Of a DNA stretch of 64,000 bases, positions 1-8,233 are shown piece after piece; positions within the stretch are counted from its first letter, which is position 1, and each line of letters begins with the position of its first letter. The stretch lies in contig QQUE01000012.1 of the NCBI GenBank assembly GCA_008501765.1, positions 434,001 to 498,000 on the forward strand. The letters run 5' to 3'. The DNA comes from Calditrichota bacterium (lineage in GTDB: Bacteria; Zhuqueibacterota; Zhuqueibacteria; Zhuqueibacterales; Geothermadaptataceae). Made by a program: the position numbers and the translations under genes. The notes beneath the pieces are model-generated. The model saw only the letters and a program-made list of their open reading frames with translations, was not told where the DNA came from and made no database searches.

Positions 1-327
1 GATACTGGTCGCAAAATCTTTGCGAACTGTGCCTTCAGCGGCTTCAGCCGGGTTGGTTGCACCTATCAAAGTGCGATAATCTGCAACTGCATTTTCTTTG
101 CCAAGGGCGAGAACAACGCAGCGATCGCTGGACATGAATTCGACCAGTTCACCATAAAATGGGCGCTCTTTGTGCACCTCGTAAAATGCGCCTGCAGTTT
201 CAGCATTCAACCGCACCATTTTCATCCCGAGAATGCGGAATCCTGCCGATAAAAAGCGGTCGATAATTTTTCCTGTATGGTTAGCGCCGACTGCATCCGG
301 CTTGATGATAGCTAAGGTTTTACTCAC
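1..327 (-). CDS. ndk: Nucleoside diphosphate kinase, 3' end cut by window edge
   Basis: Transfers the terminal phosphate between nucleoside triphosphates and diphosphates in the cytoplasm through a phospho-histidine. The reverse-strand translation begins [20 protein letters not shown], the classical NDK start, and continues through [13 protein letters not shown] and [19 protein letters not shown], which are family motifs. The start is a GTG at 325-327 preceded by a GGAG ribosome site; an upstream ATG in another frame stops almost at once. About 109 of the usual 140 residues are present, and the catalytic NxxHGSD segment lies beyond the window. It follows sucC and sucD on the same strand, so GTP or ATP made by succinyl-CoA synthetase could be exchanged by its operon neighbour. 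Identity is firm; operon membership is inferred from spacing. Confidence 0.95.
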   Translation of the reverse strand, partial: MSKTLAIIKPDAVGANHTGKIIDRFLSAGFRILGMKMVRLNAETAGAFYEVHKERPFYGELVEFMSSDRCVVLALGKENAVADYRTLIGATNPAEAAEGTVRKDFATSI

Positions 328-362
328 TGTTTAAAACTCCATTGTTTTGAAAAGTATGAATT

Positions 363-395
363 AATCCGTTGTGCAAAACAGATTTTGATTTATGA
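363..395. repeat. Single end of the CCGTTGTGCAAAA element family
   Basis: The stretch just after the sucD stop carries CCGTTGTGCAAAA followed by GATTTTGATT, matching the left end of the MITE-like element at 30223. No matching right end is visible nearby, so this is probably a remnant. Confidence 0.45.
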
Positions 396-1265
396 TTACA
401 ATAAGCCCTGCATTGTTTCACCCAGAACTGCCGGGCTTTCGCACACTTTTGCACCCGCAGCACTCAAGGCAGCCATTTTTTCATCGGCCGTACCGCTGCC
501 GCCTGAAATTATCGCGCCGGCATGTCCCATGCGACGGCCGGGAGGTGCAGTACGTCCTGCGATAAACGCAACGACTGGTTTATCCATTTCCGCTTTAATA
601 TACTCGGCGGCTTCCTGTTCTGCAGAACCACCAATTTCACCGATGACGATTACGGCATCTGTATCCGGGTCCTGGTTAAATAATTTTAAGGCATCAATAT
701 GCGTCGTTCCGATGATCGGATCGCCGCCAATTCCGATGCAGGTTGATTGGCCGATTCCAAGTTCTGTCAACTGGTGCACCGCTTCATAAGTCAGTGTACC
801 GGATTTTGAGACCACACCAACCCGGCCTTTTTTATGAATAAATCCCGGCATGATGCCAATTTTGCACTCACCCGGCGTTATCACACCCGGGCAATTGGGG
901 CCAACGAGTATCGTTTCGCGTGTATCGAGAAAGGCTTTGACGGTGACCATATCTGCTGTCGGAATACCTTCAGTAATGGCGATAACAACCCCAATTCCGG
1001 CATCCGCGCCTTCCATGATGGCATCAGCGGCAAATGGCGGCGGTACAAAAATCACCGCGGCGTTAGCACCCGTTTCTTTAACTGCATCAGCTACGGTATT
1101 AAAAATTGGAATCCGGTTACGAAATTTCTGGCCGCCTTTTCCCGGCGTCACTCCTGCAACGATATTGGTGCCGTACTCCAGCATTTGATCCGAGTGAAAA
1201 GTCCCTTCGCCGCCGGTAATTCCCTGGACAACGAGGCGTGTATCTTTATTTATTAAAATGCTCAA
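396..1265 (-). CDS. sucD: Succinyl-CoA synthetase, alpha subunit
   Basis: Alpha subunit of succinyl-CoA ligase, the TCA-cycle enzyme that couples thioester cleavage to NTP synthesis. The N-terminal CoA-binding Rossmann domain shows [13 protein letters not shown] and [11 protein letters not shown]. The active-site segment [17 protein letters not shown] contains the histidine that is phosphorylated. I start it at a TTG at 1263-1265, five bases after a perfect AGGAGG. This gives a protein beginning [14 protein letters not shown], as in other SucD proteins, and the usual length of 289 residues. A longer frame running to 1298 would add an atypical lysine-rich leader. It lies 116 bases downstream of sucC and upstream of ndk, all on the minus strand. 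Confidence 0.96.
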   Translation of the reverse strand: MSILINKDTRLVVQGITGGEGTFHSDQMLEYGTNIVAGVTPGKGGQKFRNRIPIFNTVADAVKETGANAAVIFVPPPFAADAIMEGADAGIGVVIAITEGIPTADMVTVKAFLDTRETILVGPNCPGVITPGECKIGIMPGFIHKKGRVGVVSKSGTLTYEAVHQLTELGIGQSTCIGIGGDPIIGTTHIDALKLFNQDPDTDAVIVIGEIGGSAEQEAAEYIKAEMDKPVVAFIAGRTAPPGRRMGHAGAIISGGSGTADEKMAALSAAGAKVCESPAVLGETMQGLL

Positions 1266-1381
1266 TGTATCCTCCTGTTTCTTGCGCTTGCAAAACAAAG
1301 ATGATATGCGTTATTTTATATTTTAGAATAATTTAAATGCTGTCAAATTTTTTTTAACCTGCTGCTTTAAACTTTCACCAT

Positions 1382-2542
1382 TCAACCAATGGACGCCACA
1401 GCTTTTTCCGCCGCATCTTTTAAAGATGTCGCAACTTCCATTTTCACGTCGGAATTGGCGAGCAATTCTGCAGCTTCTTCAGCATTTGTGCCTTCCAGGC
1501 GTACGACCAGCGGCACATTAATTTGCACATTTTTCGCGGCCTGAATTATCCCTTGAGCCACACGGTCACAGCGTACAATGCCGCCGAAAATATTGATCAA
1601 TACTGCTTTTACGTTTGGATCAGCCAAAATTATTTTGAAGCCATTTTCCACCGTTTCCGGGCTGGCATTGCCACCGACATCGAGAAAATTGGCCGGATCA
1701 CCGCCATTGAGCTTGATGATGTCCATCGTTGCCATTGCCAGGCCTGCGCCATTAACCATGCAGCCGACATTGCCGTCAAGTTTTATGTAATTGAGATCGT
1801 ATTTGCTGGCTTCAACCTCGAGGGGCTCCTCTTCTTCCAAATCGCGAAGCTCGAAAAAATCTTTGTGTCGATAAAGGGCGTTGTCATCGAAATTTATTTT
1901 CGCATCGAGTGCGAGAACACGGCCGTCCGTGGTCACGATCAATGGATTAATTTCAAAAAGTGAAGCGTCGGTAGCGACATAAGCTTTATACAAAGCCATG
2001 ATGAATTTGACGCCATTTTTGAAAGCATCGCCACTGAGGCCGAGGCCAAAAGCGAGTTTGCGTGCTTGCGCGGGGCGCATCCCGGCTACCGGATCAATCC
2101 ATTCTTTGAGTATTTTTTCCGGGTTCTTTGCAGCGACTTTCTCAATTTCCATGCCGCCTTCAGTGCTGGCCATAAATGCAAGCTGCCCGACGGTGCGATC
2201 CAGCGTGATTCCAACATAGAGTTCTGTTGCGATATCGAGGCCTTGTTCAACAAGAATCTTATTGACTTTTTTGCCTTCGGGGCCGGTCTGATGGGTGACT
2301 AGGTTCATGCCGAGAATTTCACTGGCGATTTTACCAGCTTCTTCCGGGCTTTTGGCCAATTTCACGCCACCTCCCTTGCCACGGCCACCAGCATGAATTT
2401 GCGCTTTAACGACCACAACGGAGGTGCCCAATTCTTTCGCCGCAGAAATGGCTTCGGAAGGCGCGGTCACTACTTTCCCATCCGGCACAACAACGCCGTA
2501 TTTTCGCAAGATGTCCTTTGCCTGATACTCATGAATATTCAA
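1382..2542 (-). CDS. sucC: Succinyl-CoA synthetase, beta subunit
   Basis: ATP-grasp beta subunit of succinyl-CoA ligase, 386 residues, the normal length. It starts [17 protein letters not shown]. The nucleotide-binding loop GGRGKGGGV is near residue 53. The C-terminal half has GGNASPETV and [10 protein letters not shown], which contact the phosphohistidine and CoA site of the alpha subunit. The ATG is preceded by AGGAGG, like sucD. First gene of the sucC-sucD-ndk unit. The sequence does not settle ADP versus GDP specificity. Confidence 0.97.
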   Translation of the reverse strand: MNIHEYQAKDILRKYGVVVPDGKVVTAPSEAISAAKELGTSVVVVKAQIHAGGRGKGGGVKLAKSPEEAGKIASEILGMNLVTHQTGPEGKKVNKILVEQGLDIATELYVGITLDRTVGQLAFMASTEGGMEIEKVAAKNPEKILKEWIDPVAGMRPAQARKLAFGLGLSGDAFKNGVKFIMALYKAYVATDASLFEINPLIVTTDGRVLALDAKINFDDNALYRHKDFFELRDLEEEEPLEVEASKYDLNYIKLDGNVGCMVNGAGLAMATMDIIKLNGGDPANFLDVGGNASPETVENGFKIILADPNVKAVLINIFGGIVRCDRVAQGIIQAAKNVQINVPLVVRLEGTNAEEAAELLANSDVKMEVATSLKDAAEKAVASIG

Positions 2543-2677
2543 AATATCCTCCTGCTAAAAAGTAAAAATTCGTTTTGAGAGATGTATAAAATCAGTATTG
2601 CAATTCAATTTCGTTCGGCGCCCCATCAAACCAAGCTTTAACCAGCCAGCGCAAATGAAGTGATCATAATTGCATCT

Positions 2678-2986
2678 TTAATAAAAAAAAGCCCGCATTA
2701 TTTCTACCAATCCACCCAAAATTAAAATAAATGCAAGAGCCTTAATAAACTTTGATAAATTATTTCGTCTCTGAAGTAAAAGAAATAAGCCACCAAATAT
2801 CGTAACAAAACCTCTGGATATGAAATATAAAAAACTATAGAATGGAAACTTATCTGTATGCATCAAGTTGTAGTCGCCAAATTTGAAAATAAGAACAAAG
2901 CATGCAACTATAGAAAGTATCCCCATGAAACCAAGGGAGATTGATAAAGGTTGATCGTATTTTTTAATGACATTTGTGTATTTCAT
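2678..2986 (-). CDS. Small hydrophobic membrane protein, unknown function
   Basis: About 102 residues from the ATG at 2984-2986 (MKYTNVIKKYDQPL). Three or four hydrophobic stretches follow (ISLGFMGILSIVACFVLIF, FPFYSFLYFISRGFVTIFGG, FIKALAFILILGGLVEI), with QRRNN in a basic loop. The reading frame extends upstream within larB, but that part is not hydrophobic and overlaps larB in another frame, so I prefer a start near the larB stop; an ATG at 3011-3013 that overlaps larB slightly is an alternative. The gene is AT-richer than its neighbours. No family was recognised. It abuts larB and is probably co-transcribed with it. Confidence 0.6.
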   Translation of the reverse strand: MKYTNVIKKYDQPLSISLGFMGILSIVACFVLIFKFGDYNLMHTDKFPFYSFLYFISRGFVTIFGGLFLLLQRRNNLSKFIKALAFILILGGLVEIMRAFFY

Positions 2987-2993
2987 CTTGTTT

Positions 2994-3761
2994 TTATTTA
3001 CTTGTCTTATCATTATGATATATCTGCCTTGCCACCACACACGCCGCACCAAAACCGTTGTCAATATTGACGACAGAAATTCCAGCAGCACAACTGTTGA
3101 GCATCGCCAGCAAAGCAGCGATGCCGTTAAAACTCGTGCCGTATCCGATAGATGTGGGCACTGCAACAATTGGTACGCCGATGAGTCCGCCAATCACACT
3201 GGCTAAAGCGCCTTCCATTCCCGCCACAACTATCACAAAATCAACCTCCTGCAGTTGCTCCAGCTTATCGAACAACCGGTGAATTCCAGCAACGCCGACA
3301 TCATAAATTCTGATGCACGGAATCGACAAAACGGCCAAAGTTTCTGCCGCTTCTTCTGCAACAGGTATATCACTGGTGCCGGCAGACAACAACGCCACTC
3401 TGGATTTTTTTTCAGGAGTTTTGTCGGGAATTTTTGAAGCGACTGTTCGCGCTGTTCTATTATAAATCAGATCGGGGAATTGACGGATGACTTCTTCTGC
3501 GGATTCAGGCGCAATTCTGGTGGCAAGCAAATAGCTGTTATTTTTAAGAATATGTTCTGCGATGCCAACAATTTGGTCCGTTGATTTACCTTCACAAAAG
3601 ATAGTTTCCGGCCACCCCTGGCGCAATGTTCGATGGTGATCAATATTGGCAAAGGACAAATTTTCAAATGGCAATTTTTTAAAACTTTCAATCACTGATT
3701 TTTCATCGATTTCACCATTCCGAAACCGTTGCAGCAATTGTTTTATTTGTCCTTCATCCAT
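2994..3761 (-). CDS. larB: LarB-like nickel-pincer cofactor biosynthesis protein (PurE-related carboxylase)
   Basis: LarB carboxylates and hydrolyses nicotinic acid adenine dinucleotide, the first step towards the nickel-pincer nucleotide cofactor of lactate racemase and related enzymes. The 255-residue protein has the LarB N-terminal segment (IKQLLQRFRNGEIDEKSV, near residues 5-22) with a conserved tract around IDHHRTLRQGWPETIFCEGK. A C-terminal PurE-like domain (about 125-250) carries ALLSAGTSDIPVAEEA, IRIYDVGVAGIHRL and VVAGMEGALASVIGGL. LarC and LarE are not in the window, so the pathway cannot be shown to be complete. The ATG has no strong ribosome site visible. Confidence 0.9.
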   Translation of the reverse strand: MDEGQIKQLLQRFRNGEIDEKSVIESFKKLPFENLSFANIDHHRTLRQGWPETIFCEGKSTDQIVGIAEHILKNNSYLLATRIAPESAEEVIRQFPDLIYNRTARTVASKIPDKTPEKKSRVALLSAGTSDIPVAEEAAETLAVLSIPCIRIYDVGVAGIHRLFDKLEQLQEVDFVIVVAGMEGALASVIGGLIGVPIVAVPTSIGYGTSFNGIAALLAMLNSCAAGISVVNIDNGFGAACVVARQIYHNDKTSK

Positions 3762-4073
3762 AAAAAATATTATTTGCAGTATTAGATTGATTATTAAATT
3801 TATTGATGCTCAAATTATCGAGTGTCAAATATAATTCATTTGATCTGGAGTTGCAAGTAATTAAATCCACACATCCAACTATAAAATTGACATAATCAAT
3901 CTTTTATTTCTATTTATTATTTCGATGATCTCAGTTGAAAAATCGGATTTTTCAACGGATGAAAAGACAATGCAACAAACTCCATGCACCTTGACATTAA
4001 AAGGGATTTTACCTATATTTAAAATTCAAAAAAATCGCTGAAAATTTTAAATCATAAACCGCTGAGGGGCCTT
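3762..4073. promoter_or_regulatory. Divergent intergenic region with a perfect palindrome
   Basis: AT-rich spacer between larB (minus) and the M29 peptidase (plus); it must hold promoters for both. It contains a perfect palindrome at 3934-3956 with 11-base arms GTTGAAAAATC and one central G. This could be an operator, a small hairpin or a REP-like repeat. No other copy was seen in the window and no confident -35/-10 pair was assigned. Confidence 0.4.
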
Positions 4074-5192
4074 ATGAAAGACCCGCGCCATCACCAATTA
4101 GCCGAAGTTCTCATCAATCATTCCACCCGCTTGCAAAAGGGTGAGCGAATTCTTATCGAAGCTATCGACACACCACACCAGCTTGTCGTCGAACTCATTA
4201 ACCTGGTCCAGGAAAAAGGCGGTATCCCGTTTGTGACTATTAAAAACAATGAGATAACCCGCGCTCTGATAAAAAATTTGCCGGAAACTGGCTTTGAAAA
4301 ATGGGGTGAAATGGATACCGCGCGCATGGAAGAAATGCAGGCCTACATCGGCATCCGCGGCGGCCAAAATGTGATGGAAATGTCGGATGTATCCACCGGA
4401 CAGATGGGGCTCTACAAAACCCACTACGTCAAACCGGTGCATTTTGATACCCGGGTGAAAAAAACCAAGTGGGTTGTTCTGCGCTACCCATCGCAGTCAT
4501 TTGCCCAGCAAGCCGGGATGAGCACAGAAGCATTTGAAGAATTTTATTTCAAAGTCTGCACCCTGGACTATGGAAAAATGTTCGAGCGGAGCCAGGCATT
4601 AAAAGCCTGGATGGATCGTACCGATAAAGTTCGCCTCACAGGAAAAGGAACTGAACTCGTTTTCAGCATTAAAGATATTCCGGCAATTCCATGCGGCGGC
4701 GAGTACAACATCCCCGATGGCGAATGTTTCACCGCCCCCGTCCGCAACAGTGTCAACGGTGTAATCCACTACAACACGCCAACTATTTACGAAGGCACGG
4801 CTTTTAACGACATTCGTCTCGAGTTCAAAGACGGAAAAATAATCGACGCTGTGGCTGATAAAACCGAGAAACTCAACGAGATTCTTGATACAGACGATGG
4901 GGCACGATTTGTGGGTGAATTTGCCATCGGTTTTAATCCCCATGTCACCCGGCCGATGCTCGATATTCTATTCGATGAAAAGATCGCCGGCTCGTTCCAT
5001 TTTACACCGGGACAAGCCTATGAGGACGCAGACAACGGCAACCGCTCCAAAGTGCATTGGGACATGGTTATGCGGCAAACGGAAGATTGCGGTGGTGGCG
5101 AAATCTATTTTGACGATGTTCTCATCCGTAAAAATGGTTTGTTCGTGCCCGAAGATTTGCAGCCGTTGAATCCGGAAAACCTGATTGGTTAG
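4074..5192 (+). CDS. M29-family metallo-aminopeptidase
   Basis: Cytoplasmic dinuclear-metal aminopeptidase of the thermophilic/AmpS (M29) family, 372 residues. The N-terminal domain (MKDPRHHQLAEVLINHSTRL, KGERILIEA) matches the family. The C-terminal catalytic domain supplies metal ligands in the expected order: Glu in TIYEGTAFND, Glu in VGEFAIGFNP, His and Tyr in FHFTPGQAYED, and His and Asp in VHWDMVM. The ATG follows GAGGGGCC, a reasonable ribosome site. It removes N-terminal residues from peptides; substrate preference is not readable. The next genes run on the same strand. Confidence 0.93.
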   Translation: MKDPRHHQLAEVLINHSTRLQKGERILIEAIDTPHQLVVELINLVQEKGGIPFVTIKNNEITRALIKNLPETGFEKWGEMDTARMEEMQAYIGIRGGQNVMEMSDVSTGQMGLYKTHYVKPVHFDTRVKKTKWVVLRYPSQSFAQQAGMSTEAFEEFYFKVCTLDYGKMFERSQALKAWMDRTDKVRLTGKGTELVFSIKDIPAIPCGGEYNIPDGECFTAPVRNSVNGVIHYNTPTIYEGTAFNDIRLEFKDGKIIDAVADKTEKLNEILDTDDGARFVGEFAIGFNPHVTRPMLDILFDEKIAGSFHFTPGQAYEDADNGNRSKVHWDMVMRQTEDCGGGEIYFDDVLIRKNGLFVPEDLQPLNPENLIG

Positions 5193-5250
5193 ATAAACCA
5201 AAAAATTAATTCACAGCACTATTGAACATGGAACACAATTTTGGAATCCT

Positions 5251-5589
5251 TTGTTTATGTTTATTAACTCACCAAAGCCACCATATTACGCAGCTATTTT
5301 TACGTCAGAGCTAAAAACAGGCGTTAATGATGATTATTCAGAGATGGCTGAAGAAATGGCGGCGCTGGCAGAAAAACAGCCGGGTTATCTCGGTATCGAT
5401 TCTGTTCGCGATGCCGATGGTTTGGGAATAACCATTTCTTACTGGCAGAGTGAGGAAGATATCCTGCAATGGAAACAGAATGCACGCCATAAAGTTGCCC
5501 AGAAGCTCGGGTTGACGCAGTGGTATAAAACTTTTTCATTGCGTATTTGCAAAGTGGAACGTGATCGTTTTTTCCCCAACGCAAAGTAA
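5251..5589 (+). CDS. Antibiotic biosynthesis monooxygenase-like (ABM) domain protein
   Basis: Small single-domain protein of the dimeric alpha/beta-barrel ABM superfamily. Typical features are the N-terminal strand YYAAIFTSELK, a helix rich in EMAEEMAALAEKQPGYLG, the strand GITISYWQSEEDILQWK, and NARHKVAQKLGLTQWY. Proteins of this kind are often small oxygenases or stress proteins, but no catalytic role can be read. The frame opens with a TTG at 5251 and an ATG two codons later at 5257; either may be used. It ends 15 bases before the Rdx/SelW-type gene and is probably co-transcribed with it. Confidence 0.85.
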   Translation: MFMFINSPKPPYYAAIFTSELKTGVNDDYSEMAEEMAALAEKQPGYLGIDSVRDADGLGITISYWQSEEDILQWKQNARHKVAQKLGLTQWYKTFSLRICKVERDRFFPNAK

Positions 5590-5604
5590 TTTAAGGAGTC
5601 CAGA

Positions 5605-5826
5605 ATGAATGTTTCTATAGAATATTGTGTGATGTGAAATTATGAGCCCAGAGCTCTCAGTTTGAAAGCTGCTATTGAAAATAAAATAACAAATATCTCA
5701 ATTGAACTGATCAAATCCAGCGGCGGTGTCTTTGAAATCGTTTTCAACGACCGGTTGATTTATTCTAAAAAGCAAACCGGCCGGTTTCCCGAAGAGAGTC
5801 AAATTATTGGATTGCTGGAATCGTAA
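5605..5826 (+). CDS. SelW/Rdx-type thioredoxin-fold selenoprotein with in-frame UGA (Sec) at codon 11
   Basis: Read through the UGA at 5635-5637, this is a 73-residue Rdx protein: MNVSIEYCVM, then U, then NYEPRALSLKAAIE, ending with SSGGVFEIVFNDRLIYSK and TGRFPEE. The final block is the Rdx hallmark (GxFEV..NG.LIFSK...GRFP). The UGA sits exactly where the family has the second Cys or Sec of its CxxC/CxxU redox motif (C8-V-M-U11). The ATG has a good AAGGAG site eight bases upstream. A candidate bacterial SECIS hairpin lies 3' of the UGA. Conventional gene calling would miss the gene because no frame spans the UGA. The alternative is a nonsense mutation, but the exact position and the intact remainder favour selenocysteine. 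Sec machinery is not in this window. Confidence 0.85.
5652..5670 (+). promoter_or_regulatory. Candidate bacterial SECIS element
   Basis: Directly 3' of the UGA, AGCU (5652-5655) pairs with AGCU (5667-5670). A C-A mismatch and UC/GA pairs follow, leaving the loop AGUUU (5659-5663). The loop has a G in its first two positions and begins 21 bases after the UGA, within the 16-37 base spacing I recall for bacterial SECIS elements. The stem is short, and a competing 4-bp hairpin (GAGC/GCUC at 5644-5656) is possible, so the fold needs calculation. Confidence 0.5.
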
Positions 5827-5864
5827 TTATAAACGCAAAATTATCAAATTATTACGCAGGATGT

Positions 5865-6794
5865 GTGTTGAAAGCCAAACTATGTGCCCCAATAATCCCG
5901 CTACTGCTCATTTTGACCTTTGGATGTGAAAAGCCTCAAATGAACAAACTTCAGACCGCCAAATTAACCCAACAAATATCCGACCTGTCTGATGATTTAA
6001 ATGCACAAATCGGCGTTTATTTTTATGACCTTGGCACCGCGCAGGAATTTCAATTTAATGCCAAAACCATGATGCATGCGGCAAGCACGATGAAAGTTCC
6101 GGTGATGATCGAACTTTTTCGACAGGCGGAAGACAACAAGCTGAATTTGACCGACAAACTCCTTGTTGAAAATAAATTTTACAGTATCGTCGACAGCAGC
6201 GTTTTCACTCTCGAACTCAATCGCGACAGCGGCGAAGCGCTCTACGATTCGCTGGGCAAAGAAGTAACGATTCGCCGATTGATCACCGACATGATCACCC
6301 ACAGCAGCAATTTGGCGACAAATCTGCTCATCCAGTTGGTGGATGCAAAAAACGTCACCACCACGATGCGCAGCCTGGGTGCGGATACAATTCAGGTTTT
6401 GCGTGGCGTTGAGGATATAAAAGCATTCCGGAAAGGCTGGAGCAATTACACCAATGCCTACGATTTAGGCATGATTATGAAAGCCATTGCCACATCCACC
6501 GCTGCATCCGATACCAGTTGTATCGAAATGATTGACATATTATCGCAGCAGGCATTCCGGAAAAAAATACCGGCAGGCATTCCCGACAGTGTGAGAGTAG
6601 CCAATAAAACCGGCTCAATTACAGCGATAAATCATGATTGTGCCATCGTCTTTCCACCGGAGCGTAAACCGTATATCCTTGTTGTACTTACAAAAGGCAT
6701 TGCCGAACCCGAAAAAGCAGAGTCGGCGATTGCTGCAATTTCAAAATCCATCTTCGACGACTTGCACCGGCGCCCATCAGCGGGGAAATATTGA
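5865..6794 (+). CDS. Class A beta-lactamase-like serine hydrolase, probable lipoprotein
   Basis: Exported serine hydrolase of the beta-lactamase/PBP-like fold, 309 residues from a GTG at 5865 (TTG at 5868 is also possible) after an AGGA site. The hydrophobic leader IIPLLLILTFGC suggests a lipoprotein, although the lipobox is not canonical. Catalytic motifs are visible: STMK (SxxK, near residue 75), HSSN where class A enzymes have SDN, GVED in the omega-loop region, and NKTGSI (KTG). The Asp of SDN is replaced by Ser. It could be a true beta-lactamase or a peptidoglycan-related hydrolase; motif spacing fits class A. It is followed by another exported-protein gene on the same strand. Confidence 0.88.
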   Translation: MLKAKLCAPIIPLLLILTFGCEKPQMNKLQTAKLTQQISDLSDDLNAQIGVYFYDLGTAQEFQFNAKTMMHAASTMKVPVMIELFRQAEDNKLNLTDKLLVENKFYSIVDSSVFTLELNRDSGEALYDSLGKEVTIRRLITDMITHSSNLATNLLIQLVDAKNVTTTMRSLGADTIQVLRGVEDIKAFRKGWSNYTNAYDLGMIMKAIATSTAASDTSCIEMIDILSQQAFRKKIPAGIPDSVRVANKTGSITAINHDCAIVFPPERKPYILVVLTKGIAEPEKAESAIAAISKSIFDDLHRRPSAGKY

Positions 6795-6856
6795 TCCAGC
6801 CACTTTCAAGTCTACAAATTCAAGCATACTTTCATTCTTAATTTAAATATCATAAA

Positions 6857-8056
6857 ATGAACCGACAAAACTTTCAGCCCACACTTTTGATTATCCTGCT
6901 TTCCATTACTTTGTGGAATTGTGAACGCGACAAATTCGATGTCGACTTGCTGTACCAGTTTGGGAATAACGAAAAATCACTCCCGTACGTCATCCCCAAA
7001 TCGGTCGACCTCGATCTCGTCGATTCCATTGGCGTACCGCTGATTTTACCAGAAAAACACACATCGCAGGCTCTGGCAAGTTTTTTTATGCTGGGAAATA
7101 CCAACAAAAAACTCTTTTTCCTTTTGGATAAAGAATCCGAAAATGCGAAGAATTACAGCCGGCTCTATCTCGATAGTGATTTAGACCGCGACTTTTCAAA
7201 TAATGCCGCAGTCCCGCTCACAAAAGCCAGTTTCATTGCTGCTCGCAACCAGCACTATATTGAATTTGATTCCGTTACCCTTCCCTATTATTTTCAATCG
7301 CCAAAGCGGAAAAGCAGGCAGGAACAATTTGGCAAACTTTACTTTTGGCAACCTGTGCGCGGCATCCCGACAACAGCCCACTTTTTACGAAATAGCTGGC
7401 GTCAGGGTAATTTTGAATTTAACGATAAAGATTTGACCGTCATATTAATCGATGACGATTGCAACGGACTCTTTGATACGCAGGACAATTGGGCAATTTT
7501 TGAATCTACGACTCTCAATTTTAGTGATACCCACTTTAACCAATTTCATGAAACCACCCGCCTTGCCTGGTATGAAAACACGGCATTTGAGGTAATAAAA
7601 ATTGACGGCAGCGGTCACGCCATCACCCTGAAACGCAAGGAAACCGATTACACGCGAGAAGAGGATCTCAATCGAAACAACCCCTATCTCGATGAACCGC
7701 AAAGACCCCGGGCTGCCCGGGAAATTCAATGGATGACCAGTCTCAAATCAGCGCTTCGCAAAGCACGCCGGACGCGGAAACCGATATTAATTGAATTCAG
7801 TACAAAATGGAGCGGGCCCTGCATCACCATGAATGAGCGCACCTATCGCGATGCAGAAATCGTGAGTCTCTCCGACAGTTTCGTCTGCCTGCGGCTGGAT
7901 GGCGATACAGAAAAAGAGCTGGTGAAATCCTATAATATCACCCGTTTCCCGACAACGGTAATTCTTGATCGCAGAGGCAAAGAACTCTCGCGCGCCATTG
8001 GCTATCAGCCTGCCACAGAATTTTCATCTTACATTGCGCAATTCGCAAAAAAATAG
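6857..8056 (+). CDS. Exported protein with C-terminal thioredoxin-like domain, single-Cys active site
   Basis: 399 residues. A hydrophobic N-terminus (LLIILLSITLWNC) suggests export and possibly lipid anchoring. The middle part (about 30-280) is unrecognised and contains the calcium-loop-like DLDRDFSNNA and DDDCNGLFD. The last 110 residues are a thioredoxin-fold domain of the DUF255/thioredoxin_7 kind: RKPILIEFSTKWSGPC, then SDSFVCLRLDGDTEKELVKSY and cis-Pro segment TRFPTTVILDRRGKEL. The usual CxxC is WSGPC, so the first, nucleophilic Cys is Ser. The domain may therefore not be a standard disulfide reductase. No homologous full-length family was recognised. Confidence 0.75.
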   Translation: MNRQNFQPTLLIILLSITLWNCERDKFDVDLLYQFGNNEKSLPYVIPKSVDLDLVDSIGVPLILPEKHTSQALASFFMLGNTNKKLFFLLDKESENAKNYSRLYLDSDLDRDFSNNAAVPLTKASFIAARNQHYIEFDSVTLPYYFQSPKRKSRQEQFGKLYFWQPVRGIPTTAHFLRNSWRQGNFEFNDKDLTVILIDDDCNGLFDTQDNWAIFESTTLNFSDTHFNQFHETTRLAWYENTAFEVIKIDGSGHAITLKRKETDYTREEDLNRNNPYLDEPQRPRAAREIQWMTSLKSALRKARRTRKPILIEFSTKWSGPCITMNERTYRDAEIVSLSDSFVCLRLDGDTEKELVKSYNITRFPTTVILDRRGKELSRAIGYQPATEFSSYIAQFAKK

Positions 8057-8233
8057 CCGGTTTTTCTCCATTAGAAAGCCCATGTCGATATTTTAATAGC
8101 ACTTCTGTTGACCTCTGTTCCCAAGTCATCAAGATTGATTTTCATTAAAACTACACGGAAATTGCCCCGGTGACCTTTTGCTGCCTCGAAGCTGCAACCT
8201 CCGGCGAGAACCATTGAAAAGGATTTCAACGAC

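Noticed and set aside
2678-3193. Longer version of the small membrane protein
   Set aside because: The extra N-terminal part lies inside larB in another frame and has no hydrophobic segment or start signal.
5605-5637. Simple nonsense mutation in an Rdx pseudogene
   Set aside because: The UGA is exactly at the Sec/Cys site and the rest of the frame is undamaged, so selenocysteine is the better reading, though not proven.
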